DNA from: DUML01 sp050949905
Lineage (GTDB): Bacteria; Bacillota; Desulfitobacteriia; Desulfitobacteriales; Syntrophobotulaceae
DNA: 64,000 bases
Reading direction: 5' to 3'
Assembly (NCBI GenBank): GCA_050949905.1
Contig: JBMNGP010000026.1
Span: 35,877 to 99,876 of the forward strand
In this document: positions 38,696 to 47,270 of the stretch, piece after piece
Numbering within the stretch: the first letter of the stretch is position 1
Layout of the letters: the number at the start of each line of letters is the position of its first letter
The notes under the pieces: model-generated
Told to the model about the DNA's origin: nothing
Database searches by the model: none
What the model saw: only the letters and a program-made list of their open reading frames with translations
Position numbers and translations under genes: made by a program

Positions 38696-39589
38696 CTAGG
38701 CGATCAGTCCTGCTTTCTGCAGAATGCTTCTCAGATCAGCCAATGCGGCTGAATCTGTTAAAGGAAGCATAGGCTTACGCGGCTCTCCGCCAAAGTAACC
38801 AAGCATATCCATAGCAGCCTTTAAGCCGCCAACTCCGTATTTTGCAGTTACGGCTGCATTAACCGGCAAGACACGGAATTGTTCTGCTTTGGCTGCTTCC
38901 AGATTTCCCTGTTCGAATAATTTTTGAATTCTAGCACATTCATTAGGCATAACATTGGCTACGGCCAAAGTTCCCCCTACTGCTCCCAACATCAAGGAGG
39001 GCAAGAGGAAGCTGCCAGAACCGGCAAACACGGAGAAATCAGCGGGTACTCCAGCTAAAATTTCAGCAATCTGCACAATATTGCCGGAACTGTCTTTGAC
39101 CCCGGTAATGTTTTCATGTGCCGAGAGTTTGACTACCAGCTTAGAAGACATGTTAATTCCTGAATTGCCGGGCATATTATAAAGCAAAACAGGAATAGGC
39201 GAATTTTCGGCCACAGTTAAATAGTGCTGGGTTAAAGCTGCTTCATTCATGCTCCCTTTAAAATAACAGGGTGTGATAACTAAAACGGCATCGGCTCCGG
39301 CTTGAGCCGCTTCTTTAGTTAGCTGAATGGTCTCTTTAGTGGACTCGCAACCTGTGCCGGCAATTACTTTTTTGCCAGAAGGAAGTTCAGCCCGGACTGC
39401 GGCAATCATTTGGACCTTTTCTTCGAAGGTAAGATATGGGAATTCGCCGTTACTGCCCAGAACTACGATTCCGGACAAATCTGTTTCCGCATACTTTTTG
39501 ACATTGGCCTTTAAATGTTCAAAACTAATCTCATCATTGACAAAGGGAGTGGGAATAGGGTTAAATATACCCTTGATCACAGAAATCAC
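38696..39589 (-). CDS. DapA-family class I aldolase (dihydrodipicolinate synthase-like)
   Basis: A 297-residue TIM-barrel lyase. Motifs: GSNGEFPYLTFEEKVQMI (pyruvate-binding loop), YNMPGNSGINMSSKLV with the conserved Tyr, and the Schiff-base Lys in ITGVKDSSGNI. In place of lysine-pathway genes it sits with a dehydrogenase and carboxylate transporters, so it probably cleaves a 2-oxo acid from catabolism into pyruvate and an aldehyde. Its start overlaps the stop of the dehydrogenase gene. Confidence 0.9.
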   Translation of the reverse strand: MISVIKGIFNPIPTPFVNDEISFEHLKANVKKYAETDLSGIVVLGSNGEFPYLTFEEKVQMIAAVRAELPSGKKVIAGTGCESTKETIQLTKEAAQAGADAVLVITPCYFKGSMNEAALTQHYLTVAENSPIPVLLYNMPGNSGINMSSKLVVKLSAHENITGVKDSSGNIVQIAEILAGVPADFSVFAGSGSFLLPSLMLGAVGGTLAVANVMPNECARIQKLFEQGNLEAAKAEQFRVLPVNAAVTAKYGVGGLKAAMDMLGYFGGEPRKPMLPLTDSAALADLRSILQKAGLIA

Positions 39590-40479
39590 CTGCTTTCATC
39601 TTTTGGAGGATAGAGTGGCAACACTTCGCGAAAATCTTTAGGGGTTACTCCTTTTAATTTTTCTCGTAATCCCAGGCCTTCCGACCACTTCAGCCTTTGA
39701 TAAGTGCCGTTGGCCACAAAAGGATCTATTTTACTCTGCTTAAGAAACTCTATAACACCGCTTACTTCATCTGCCCGGCGGCCGGCATGAATAGCATCGC
39801 TGGTGATATAGCGGTTGACAGTCTCTCGAAAGGACTCCTTGTCAAATGTGTCTGCCAATACTTCCAGGAGCATTTCCTGGCTGCCATAGCGGCTGGCAGC
39901 GTAGAATGTCTCGACGATTAAGGCTTCGATCCCTTTAGTAAAACTGGCTCTCAGCATTTTTACCGCCGAAGCGTTTCCCGGTTCCGGCCCAACATAAGTA
40001 AGGTTAAAGCCGACTTCTTTAAGTTTTTCGGCAACCCCCTCGGCCTTCTCTCCCGCTACAAAAATCGGCACTTTAAAACCGTAAGTAGCCATCGCGCCCA
40101 TAATTGCCCCGTCGATAAAAGTACCTTTACAGCTCTCCAGGATACGAGCTGCTTCTTTTTTAACGGCAGGAGAGGCTGAGCTTAAATCACAGTAGGCTTG
40201 GCCAGCAGTTAGATACTGGGCCATGGTCTGAGCAGCACTGCCTGAGGCTTTGGAAGGGACAATTCCCAGGATAATTTCCGACTTCTTTACTAAATCTTCC
40301 ACACTGTCCACCAGTACTGCTTTGGTTTCAACGGCCCTAGCCCTAATTTGCTCACCTTTCCAGCCGTCATTTTGACTAAGATCATGGGTATAGACCTGAC
40401 AAGCTGAACCTTTTTCCAGGATACCCTTGGCGAAGGTATAACCAACCTCGCCAAAGCCAAGAAGTCCAAGCTTTAACAT
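39586..40479 (-). CDS. NAD-binding 3-hydroxyacid dehydrogenase-like protein (DUF1932)
   Basis: A 297-residue protein: an N-terminal Rossmann domain (LGLLGFGEVGYTFAKGI) of the 6-phosphogluconate dehydrogenase type and a C-terminal DUF1932 domain (ASAVKMLRASFTKGIEALI). Related enzymes reduce or oxidise 3-hydroxy or 2-hydroxy acids with NAD(P). It overlaps the aldolase gene by 4 bp, so the two are coupled and probably act in consecutive steps. Confidence 0.88.
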   Translation of the reverse strand: MLKLGLLGFGEVGYTFAKGILEKGSACQVYTHDLSQNDGWKGEQIRARAVETKAVLVDSVEDLVKKSEIILGIVPSKASGSAAQTMAQYLTAGQAYCDLSSASPAVKKEAARILESCKGTFIDGAIMGAMATYGFKVPIFVAGEKAEGVAEKLKEVGFNLTYVGPEPGNASAVKMLRASFTKGIEALIVETFYAASRYGSQEMLLEVLADTFDKESFRETVNRYITSDAIHAGRRADEVSGVIEFLKQSKIDPFVANGTYQRLKWSEGLGLREKLKGVTPKDFREVLPLYPPKDESR

Positions 40480-40487
40480 CCAATCAC

Positions 40488-41117
40488 CTACTTCTTCTGA
40501 CTTTCCAACAATTTTTCAGCCCTTTTGGTGTTAAAGATACCGCACAGGCAAGGAGCACTCATGACTTTAGCTGCTTCTTCTTTGGATACTTTGCCTTCTT
40601 CATAAGCTTTTTTCATCTGTTTAACCAGGCTGGCAGCTATCATGCCGTGCCCGCACATGGTGGTGAAACAACGTATGCTTTCATCCGGCAGAAGATCAGT
40701 ATTGCCAAAAATCCCTAAGGAAATGTCTACAGAGTGCGGGGTTAAGCCGGCTTCTTTACACATCTCCACAACATCATCTACTAACCCGGTGACAATTACC
40801 GACATGCCCAGTTCTTCTTCTTTGAGCTTTTTAACTACTTCCAGCATTTTGTCGCGGTCATGGAAGCAGCACATTACCGGGGAGTTATCTTCCACTCGGG
40901 CTATGAGCTTCTGGGGGTCTACACCCATGCTCATGTTTTCCTGGCTGGTTAAAGAACCAAAGTTTGTTGGGCCGGCTTCAAAGATGATCTCGAAAGTACG
41001 TTTAATCTTCGGAGCTGCCCCTTTATCATTGAATCCCATGGCGGGACGAGATATGAAAACATAATCGCCGTTGCGGAAAGTATTTTCCGGACCTTCTCTA
41101 TGCAGTGAATGTGACAT
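40488..41117 (-). CDS. uncharacterised Cys-rich protein
   Basis: A 209-residue soluble protein not recognised as any named family. Seven Cys: C83-C84 (VMCCFHDRDK), C120, C150, C155 (RCFTTMCGHGMI), C190 and C192 (APCLCGIFNTKRA). The C150/C155 and C190/C192 clusters with CGHG and CxCG suggest a metal or Fe-S centre. GGGAGG precedes the start. It lies 3 bp after a two-cluster ferredoxin-like gene and 8 bp before the dehydrogenase, so it is probably a catalytic or electron-transfer component of the catabolic pathway. A degenerate relative lies at 42001-42160. Confidence 0.75.
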   Translation of the reverse strand: MSHSLHREGPENTFRNGDYVFISRPAMGFNDKGAAPKIKRTFEIIFEAGPTNFGSLTSQENMSMGVDPQKLIARVEDNSPVMCCFHDRDKMLEVVKKLKEEELGMSVIVTGLVDDVVEMCKEAGLTPHSVDISLGIFGNTDLLPDESIRCFTTMCGHGMIAASLVKQMKKAYEEGKVSKEEAAKVMSAPCLCGIFNTKRAEKLLESQKK

Positions 41118-41120
41118 GCT

Positions 41121-41846
41121 TTAATCCTCCCTTAAAGGACGTCCAAGTCCTACGTTTACTTTCATGTTCTTTGGTACTGAAATCCCCATCTTAGCCAGTC
41201 TTTCGATTACCGGGAGATTCCCATCTTGATCGAAGCGGGCTACTATTCCCCAGGAAAATACTGTCTGGGTCTTTTGCGCTGCCTCTTTGATAATCTCCGA
41301 GATCCTCTCCAGATCTTTTTCCGGAATAACAAACTCAATAATCGCCGACATTACTTTTTCGTTTTTAACATCTTCTTTAATTTTGCCGGTATGGATATCT
41401 TCCATCAAGGAAGTGATGGGATTGGCTTTTTCAAATTCGATGCCTTCTTTAGCCAGAGCTTCGGTTACTACTTCCACATCCCCAAGCCGGGTACCAACTC
41501 CCGGACGGCCAAATTCCAAAGCAAAACCATAGAAGCCCCTTTTGAAACGGGCTGTGACATCGTTAGTTTTTACTTCTTCCGTACCTCTGCCTCTTACACC
41601 GGTTCCTTCGTGTTTGGATGTCGGGTCACTGAATACTTTGCGCACCGAACGCGGCCACTGATGGGTTTCTTCCGGTTCATAAATGGCTTCCACCGGACAA
41701 TCGGACATCCTTAAGCAAATGCTGCAATCTACGCATTCGTCAAAATCTACTTCAGCTACGTCATTGTCATTAAGGCTGATAGCTCCTACCGGGCAGTAAG
41801 GTATACAGTTGCCGCAGCCTATACATAACTCCTCATAAATCTTCAT
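41121..41846 (-). CDS. 2x[4Fe-4S] ferredoxin fused to an unknown domain
   Basis: A 241-residue protein. Residues 1-55 are a ferredoxin with two motifs, CIGCGNCIPYCPVGAI and CVDCSICLRMSDCPVEAI. Residues about 85-241 form an unknown domain (RFKRGFYGFALEFGRPGVG, IIEFVIPEKDLERISEIIKE) with an ACT-like alternation of strands and helices. AAGGAGG precedes the ATG. It is the first gene of the nine-gene operon, with tandem operators 58-93 bp upstream. It probably passes electrons to the Cys-rich protein encoded next. Confidence 0.82.
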   Translation of the reverse strand: MKIYEELCIGCGNCIPYCPVGAISLNDNDVAEVDFDECVDCSICLRMSDCPVEAIYEPEETHQWPRSVRKVFSDPTSKHEGTGVRGRGTEEVKTNDVTARFKRGFYGFALEFGRPGVGTRLGDVEVVTEALAKEGIEFEKANPITSLMEDIHTGKIKEDVKNEKVMSAIIEFVIPEKDLERISEIIKEAAQKTQTVFSWGIVARFDQDGNLPVIERLAKMGISVPKNMKVNVGLGRPLRED

Positions 41847-41903
41847 CTCTTAAACCAACCTCCTTCAACATAATTTAGAATAACGTAAAATGAGTTATAT
41901 CTT

Positions 41904-41939
41904 TTCCCCAACGCGGGATGCGATGTCTTAATGTGGAAT
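41904..41939. promoter_or_regulatory. tandem operators before the ferredoxin operon
   Basis: TTCCCCAACGCGGGAT (41904-41919) and TGTCTTAATGTGGAAT (41924-41939), a 20-bp step, resemble the pairs at 42185-42220 and 32941-32975. A TTCGACA (41952-41958) lies just beyond. Confidence 0.55.
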
Positions 41940-42000
41940 GTAATTTACTTATTCGACATACTTTTGAAGATTCCTGCGAATAATCTGATTATTCTTTGAA

Positions 42001-42160
42001 TTACCAATTGCCATACTCTTCCAATAATTCTTTAACTCTTTTGGCCTTTATGGCCGACATTCCCAGTTCCTTTGAGTTTTTGATTACTTCCAGCATTTTT
42101 CCGTTCATGGTAAAAGCACTACACCCATGCTCATGCTTATTCAAAAACATAAATCTTCAT
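42001..42160 (-). pseudogene. collapsed duplicate of the ferredoxin/Cys-rich gene head
   Basis: At 42160 the minus strand restarts with the same ribosome site and MKIY as the ferredoxin gene at 41846, but stops after seven codons. It then jumps to a copy of the Cys-rich gene's SMGV segment, and a 35-codon frame (42108 to 42001) matches KMLEVIKNSKELGMSAI and a C-terminal KRVKELL of that gene. The middle parts are deleted. It is the scar of a tandem duplication of the operon head. Confidence 0.75.
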
Positions 42161-42184
42161 CTCTAAAACCAACCTCCTTATTTA

Positions 42185-42220
42185 TTCCCCTATGTGGGAT
42201 GGCATGCCTCATTGTGGGAT
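42185..42220. promoter_or_regulatory. tandem operators, duplicated copy
   Basis: TTCCCCTATGTGGGAT (42185-42200) and TGCCTCATTGTGGGAT (42205-42220), a 20-bp step, with TTCGACA (42232-42238) beyond, as in the intact copy. The rest of the gap to 42525 shows nothing recognisable. Confidence 0.55.
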
Positions 42221-42525
42221 CATATTTTAATTTCGACACTCTTTTCAAAAATCCTGCTAAACTTTTATACTTTTTTAAATTTTTTGATTATGTAATTAAT
42301 TTGCACCAAAAAGCAATAAAAAATACCCGCAGGTAAAAACACCGCAAGTGTAAAGGCCTTAAATCTCGATGATTATGATATTTCGGATTTGTTCTTTTCG
42401 AGTAATAATAAGTTTTATGGTTGCATCGGAATCTAACTGCGATTACAATTAAAAAGTATTTCGCATTCAAATCGAAGCAAATTTTGAGCATTAAATATAG
42501 CAAAAAATAAAGGTGAATTATTTAA

Positions 42526-43440
42526 ATGTGGGTTTTTATTAACATTATTCTTAATATTATTATCCCTATCTTTCTGTTAATAGCTACAGGCTTTATAGCC
42601 CAAAAAGCCCTTCGGATGGATCTAAGGACAATCGTCAAAATAAATATCTATATTTTTATCCCGTCCCTGCTTTTTAACAATCTTTATGAGACTAACGCTA
42701 CCTGGGAATTATTCAGCACGATTGCTGTTTACATTGCAATAGTCTGCTTAAGCATGTTTTTGTTAGGGGAATTCTTGGCCAAGATTCTCAAATACCCCAG
42801 AGGAATTAAAAGAGCCTTTATTAACTCCCTGCTCTTCTTTAACAGCGGCAATTATGGTCTGGCTGTGGTGGAACTGGCTTTTCCCCATAACCCTCTGGCC
42901 ATTACGGTTCAAATCTTTATTTTGCTGATTCAAAACATCACCGCTAATACCATTGGAGTTTTCAGCGCTTCCAGCGGCAAAAAAGACTATAAAGAAGCTC
43001 TGAAAAATGTCCTGGTGATGCCCTCATTATATGTGCTCCTGCTGGTAACCCTGATTAAAGTATTAGGGATCACTGTTCCGGAAATAATAATGATCCCAAT
43101 CCGAAATATTTCTGATGGTTTTGTGGCTGTAGCCCTGATGTCATTAGGAATCCAGTTAGCTGAAGTAAAATTAAACTTCAATTTACGGGATGTTTTTCCT
43201 CCGACCTTTATCCGTTTGGTTCTGGCACCTATAATTGGGTTGTTTCTAGTTAGACTAATGGGGATCGATGGTATCCTGGCTAAAACTATGATTCTCGGGG
43301 TTGCGACCCCTTCGTCGGTGACCACGGCAATCATTGCTAAAGAATTTGATAATGAACCCGAATATGCCGCCCGGATAGTCTTCATCACAACCCTTTTAAG
43401 CACAATCACTATTTCCAGTATAATCTTCCTGCTGAATTAG
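42526..43440 (+). CDS. AEC family permease 1
   Basis: A 304-residue, ten-helix auxin-efflux-carrier-type transporter (IIPIFLLIATGFIAQKALRM; FFNSGNYGLAVVELAF; LGVATPSSVTTAIIAKEFDN). The family includes malonate/malate carriers, so it may move carboxylates for the adjacent catabolic region, but it is divergent from it. A second AEC gene lies at 44899. Confidence 0.88.
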   Translation: MWVFINIILNIIIPIFLLIATGFIAQKALRMDLRTIVKINIYIFIPSLLFNNLYETNATWELFSTIAVYIAIVCLSMFLLGEFLAKILKYPRGIKRAFINSLLFFNSGNYGLAVVELAFPHNPLAITVQIFILLIQNITANTIGVFSASSGKKDYKEALKNVLVMPSLYVLLLVTLIKVLGITVPEIIMIPIRNISDGFVAVALMSLGIQLAEVKLNFNLRDVFPPTFIRLVLAPIIGLFLVRLMGIDGILAKTMILGVATPSSVTTAIIAKEFDNEPEYAARIVFITTLLSTITISSIIFLLN

Positions 43441-43490
43441 GCTGCAAGCCATTCTCCAAAATTTCCTTTAGTAATCGCAGCAGAGCTTAA

Positions 43491-44690
43491 TTACTCGCAG
43501 CTTTTTCCATTCCTAAAAGCTATTGAAGTCAGAACTGTCAGAGGGATGGTTAAAATTAAGCCGATACTGCCGGCGAAAGTCCTGACTACTTCGGAAGAAA
43601 TCATATCCCAATTAATGAATTCCCCGAAGGGTATTTCATGGGCTAAAAACAGCAAAAGCAAGGGCATGGAGGCGCCTGTGTAAGCTAAGATTAAGGTATT
43701 GGACATTGTCCCCATCATATCCCGGCCGACATTCATCCCGGCCCTGATTAATTCTTTGGTTGATATATCCGGCTTGACAATCGCTATTTCATTCATGGCT
43801 GAAGCAACTGACATGCCCACATCCATGACAGCTCCCAGAGCGCCGAGAATTATACCGGCAAAGAGCAACCCCTCAAAATCAAAACCGGTGTTTTGGGGGA
43901 TAAATGTTAGCATTTGGGCTTCTTGTTCGCCCAAACCGGTAATTTTTGCTAAAGAGCCGAAAATGAAGGCTATGATCCCGGCAACGATTACACCACCGGT
44001 TGTTCCAATAATTGCCGCAAACGTTTTTTTATTGACACCGCTGATAATGAACAAGGTTAAGGCGGTAACACCGGCACAGATAGCAACAGTTAAAGGAATT
44101 GGGCTATACCCGGCCAGTAAGCCCGGCAGCAATAGTTTGATTACCGCCAGGCCTGTTATCACTAAAGTAATAATTGTTTTAAGGCCTTTGAAACTGCCTA
44201 CAGCCAGAAGTGTTATTAAGAAAAGAAGCACTAGATAAGCAAGGTACTTTTGGCGATATATTTCGGCTATATAGGCATTTAAGATCTGGCCCTCTTCATC
44301 TTCTTCCAGGTAGATTAATACCTCATCCCCTTCTTCGATATGTAGGTTATAGACCATTCTTTCGTCCTCAACATGCTGGGCTGTGATAACTTCTCCTCGG
44401 TGCAGCCCCGAGAGGACTTTGAGCTTTACCTGGTAATAAATAATGTCATAATCGTCGCCCATCCCATCCGGGAATTCCTGGGCAAAGCTGTTATCTTCGG
44501 TAATTTCCAGAACCTTGCCCCTGACGGTTTGTGGTTCTTCCAGGGGAAGCTGCTCCTCTTCCTGGGCAATAAGCCGCAAGGGGGAGGCGAACAGCGAGAT
44601 GAGGACAGTTATTATCATTAGGCAAATTATTAACTTATTGCTAACAGCATTATTATCGTTCCTGGGATTTAAGCGAGCGGCATATTTCAT
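43491..44690 (-). CDS. YibE/F family membrane protein
   Basis: A 399-residue protein: an N-terminal membrane anchor (about 20-42), an extracytoplasmic beta domain (EEQLPLEEPQTVRGKVLEIT to about 150) and seven or so helices with the YibE/F signatures FEGLLFAGIILGALGAVMDVG and MGTMSNTLILAYTGASMPLL. Function is unknown in general; it is a likely transporter or envelope protein. Confidence 0.88.
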   Translation of the reverse strand: MKYAARLNPRNDNNAVSNKLIICLMIITVLISLFASPLRLIAQEEEQLPLEEPQTVRGKVLEITEDNSFAQEFPDGMGDDYDIIYYQVKLKVLSGLHRGEVITAQHVEDERMVYNLHIEEGDEVLIYLEEDEEGQILNAYIAEIYRQKYLAYLVLLFLITLLAVGSFKGLKTIITLVITGLAVIKLLLPGLLAGYSPIPLTVAICAGVTALTLFIISGVNKKTFAAIIGTTGGVIVAGIIAFIFGSLAKITGLGEQEAQMLTFIPQNTGFDFEGLLFAGIILGALGAVMDVGMSVASAMNEIAIVKPDISTKELIRAGMNVGRDMMGTMSNTLILAYTGASMPLLLLFLAHEIPFGEFINWDMISSEVVRTFAGSIGLILTIPLTVLTSIAFRNGKSCE

Positions 44691-44898
44691 TTTGTGTTGC
44701 TCCTATCTCAATTTTTACTAATCTGAAAAATAACTGTCTCAATCTTATCAAAGGAATTTTCATTAGACAAGAATCAGCACAGGGAATTGATAGGAGGCAC
44801 GACTAAAGATCTTCCCCATGAATGCAAAATAACTGAGTTACAGGTATAATGAGGAGAGATATACCCTTCCGGGGTCTTCGAGGAGTAGGTATAAGTTT

Positions 44899-45813
44899 AT
44901 GATTATTCTGCCGCTCATTCTCTTCTTTGCCATGGGCTATCTATTTAAGGCTTGCTTCGCTTATCCTGAACAAAACGGGCAAATACTTAACAGGCTAATC
45001 CTCAATGTTACACTGCCGGCGACAATTTTCCTAGCCAGCAGCAAAGCGGGCGACTTCTCGCAAGCCTTTCTTCTGCCAATCGCGGCTCTTCTGATTCAGC
45101 TCTCTCTGTTTGCGCTTTTCCTCCTGATCTCGCGCAAACTGAAACTGCCCAGTGCAATGGAATGCGTTTTTATCACCGCACCCCTAATAACTAATACCCT
45201 TCTTTTTATGATCCCGTTTTTCTACTTGGCATATGGTGAACAGGGCGTAACCAGAGTAATCCTTTACGATATCGGCAATGCTGTCACAATCTATTTTGTG
45301 GCTCAGACAATTTTCAGGTTTTCCGGATCTGACAAATTTAATTTTGGAAACAGCATTAAGACTATCCTAACTTCTATTCCTCTGTGGGCTTTTGCTTTAG
45401 GATTGCTTTGCGCCGGTTTAGACCTTACTGTGCCTCAAGCCATCCAGGAACCATTGCAGATAATGCAGGAAGTGAATGTTTTCCTGCCTATGTTTGCCCT
45501 GGGTTTTTATTTCCGGCCAGCCTTGGCCAAAATCCGTTTAGTTATGTTTACAATTCTTGCCCGTTCCATCTTTGGACTCCTCATAGGCTTTGGAGTTTCC
45601 TTTTTCTTTGCTAATCCCATGGACAAGCTTACGGTATTAATGGGTGCCGCAGCTCCGATCGGTATTTTAAGCCTTGTTTTTTCCTCGGAATATGCTAAAG
45701 ATACTGATTATGCTTCCAATATAGCTTCCTATTCTTTGATCTTAGGTCTCATTGTCTTTACCGCTATTGATTATTATTTTAAATTCCTGGGAATAATCAC
45801 AACTTGGGAATAA
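44899..45813 (+). CDS. AEC family permease 2
   Basis: A 304-residue, ten-helix protein of the same family as the gene at 42526 but clearly diverged (MIILPLILFFAMGYLFKACF; MGAAAPIGILSLVFSSEYAK). GAGGAGT precedes the start. It overlaps nothing and converges with the Panacea gene. Confidence 0.85.
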   Translation: MIILPLILFFAMGYLFKACFAYPEQNGQILNRLILNVTLPATIFLASSKAGDFSQAFLLPIAALLIQLSLFALFLLISRKLKLPSAMECVFITAPLITNTLLFMIPFFYLAYGEQGVTRVILYDIGNAVTIYFVAQTIFRFSGSDKFNFGNSIKTILTSIPLWAFALGLLCAGLDLTVPQAIQEPLQIMQEVNVFLPMFALGFYFRPALAKIRLVMFTILARSIFGLLIGFGVSFFFANPMDKLTVLMGAAAPIGILSLVFSSEYAKDTDYASNIASYSLILGLIVFTAIDYYFKFLGIITTWE

Positions 45814-46296
45814 TCACACCTTAAGCCGGCTGCTGTACATAAAGCAGATGTTTTCCCGGCTAAGTTCTCTTAATACTTTCCTGGTATTCCAGTTGACAAT
45901 CTCGTCGTCCTGATATACCGGACTGCCTCCGGCAGCCGAGCGTTCCCGGGCGTTTAGCCAAGGTTCTTCGGAACAAGCCAGCTCTGTTAGCTGTTCGCTG
46001 CTTAGACGACCATGGGCATCATAAAGTACTATTAGGTATTCCCGCAGCTCTTCATCATTAATAATGCCCGCTAATTTCTTGTCGGACTTGGGAATCAAAC
46101 CTTGGCCGTACTTCAGGTATTTTTTGGCAAGCTCAGGACATACCGGCCCATGCTCTCCGGCTTCAAACCGCTCGCTAAAAAGTCTCTCTCCATAAAAGGT
46201 AAGATACCAGGCATAGGCAAAATAACATAACTTCTGCAGCTTGTCAGTGGTCAAAGAACTAAAAGTCAACATGGCTTCGGCAATTCTATCAATCAT
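45814..46296 (-). CDS. Panacea-domain (DUF4065/SocA-like) protein
   Basis: A 160-residue protein with the Panacea pattern: TTDKLQKLCYFAYAWYLTFY near residue 17, LFSERFEAGEHGPVCPELAK, and WLNARERSAAGGSPVYQDDE. Panacea domains neutralise many toxins and are usually fused or next to one. Here the neighbours are an AEC permease and rubrerythrin and no toxin candidate is visible, so it is an orphan antitoxin or has another role. Confidence 0.85.
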   Translation of the reverse strand: MIDRIAEAMLTFSSLTTDKLQKLCYFAYAWYLTFYGERLFSERFEAGEHGPVCPELAKKYLKYGQGLIPKSDKKLAGIINDEELREYLIVLYDAHGRLSSEQLTELACSEEPWLNARERSAAGGSPVYQDDEIVNWNTRKVLRELSRENICFMYSSRLKV

Positions 46297-46430
46297 ATTT
46301 TTACCTCCATAAACTTAAGGAATCTGTTCAAGCTCCCTTAATGTTTATGCCGGGATCTGCGGAAATAGTAGATGGTTATAGCAGGCAATTTTAATTTAAT
46401 ATCATTTTATATGGATTTTAAATTATGCTA

Positions 46431-46459
46431 TTGAAATAAATTAGGAAATGCTATACAAT
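46431..46459 (+). promoter_or_regulatory. promoter of rubrerythrin
   Basis: TTGAAA (46431-46436), 17-bp spacer, TACAAT (46454-46459). Confidence 0.6.
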
Positions 46460-46537
46460 TCTTTTGAGCAAGTTATTCTTCTAGGAATTATCAATAAGGA
46501 AAAGGCTTAAAGAAAAGAGTAGGAAGGATTGATGAAA

Positions 46538-47074
46538 ATGGCAGACCTTAAAGGAACCAAAACTGAAAAGAATCTCTGGGAAGCATTCGCAGGTGAATCT
46601 CAAGCCAGGAACAAATATACTTACTTTGCTTCTACTGCTAAAAAAGAAGGCTATGAACAGATTGCAGCCATCTTCTTGGAAACTGCCGAGAACGAAAAAG
46701 AACATGCTAAGCTCTGGTTTAAACAACTCCAAGGTATTGGCGCTACCCCGGAAAACCTGGCTGCAGCCGCTGCCGGCGAAAATGAAGAGTGGACGTCTAT
46801 GTATGCCAGAATGGCTGAGGAAGCAAGAGAAGAAGGCTTCCTGGAAATAGCTGAGCTCTTTGCAGGGGTAGCCAAAATTGAGAAAGAGCATGAAGAAAGA
46901 TACCGTAAACTCTTAGAAAACCTGCAGGCCAATCAAACATTTGCCAAAAACGAAAGTGTCAACTGGAAATGCCGAAACTGCGGACATACTCATGTAGGCA
47001 ACAGTGCCCCGGAAATTTGCCCGGTTTGCGCCCACCCCAAAGCATACTTCGAAGTTGCAGCCTATAATTACTAA
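46538..47074 (+). CDS. rbr: rubrerythrin
   Basis: A 178-residue peroxide-reducing protein. A ferritin-like di-iron domain (FAGESQARNKYTYFA; ETAENEKEHAKLW; IEKEHEERY) is followed by a rubredoxin-like domain with CRNCGHTHVG and CPVCAHPKAYF. ATG 46538 gives the typical MADLKGTKTEKNL N-terminus; ATG 46532 and TTG 46529 are alternatives. It protects anaerobes from peroxide. Confidence 0.95.
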   Translation: MADLKGTKTEKNLWEAFAGESQARNKYTYFASTAKKEGYEQIAAIFLETAENEKEHAKLWFKQLQGIGATPENLAAAAAGENEEWTSMYARMAEEAREEGFLEIAELFAGVAKIEKEHEERYRKLLENLQANQTFAKNESVNWKCRNCGHTHVGNSAPEICPVCAHPKAYFEVAAYNY

Positions 47075-47152
47075 TAACTTTAAGCACGCTCTTGTACGGC
47101 AGTAAAATAAAAAGGGAAACAAAGTTTTTACCCCAGGTATATTTATCATGAA

Positions 47153-47198
47153 AAAAAGCTCCCTAATCCGTTAATAACTAACGGTTAGCGAGCTTTTT
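47153..47198. terminator. bidirectional terminator after rubrerythrin
   Basis: AAAAAGCTC and GAGCTTTTT enclose an inner CTAA-CCGTTA/TAACGG-TTAG stem between convergent genes. Confidence 0.8.
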
Positions 47199-47270
47199 AG
47201 CCATTGTCGGAATTCTAAGTACGAGTTTCCTGATGCTTCTTCCTGATGCTTCTTAAATCAAGTCTCCAAT

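Noticed and set aside
42127..42336. 69-codon plus-strand frame
   Set aside because: It is antisense to the duplicated operon leader and its operators; no coding character.
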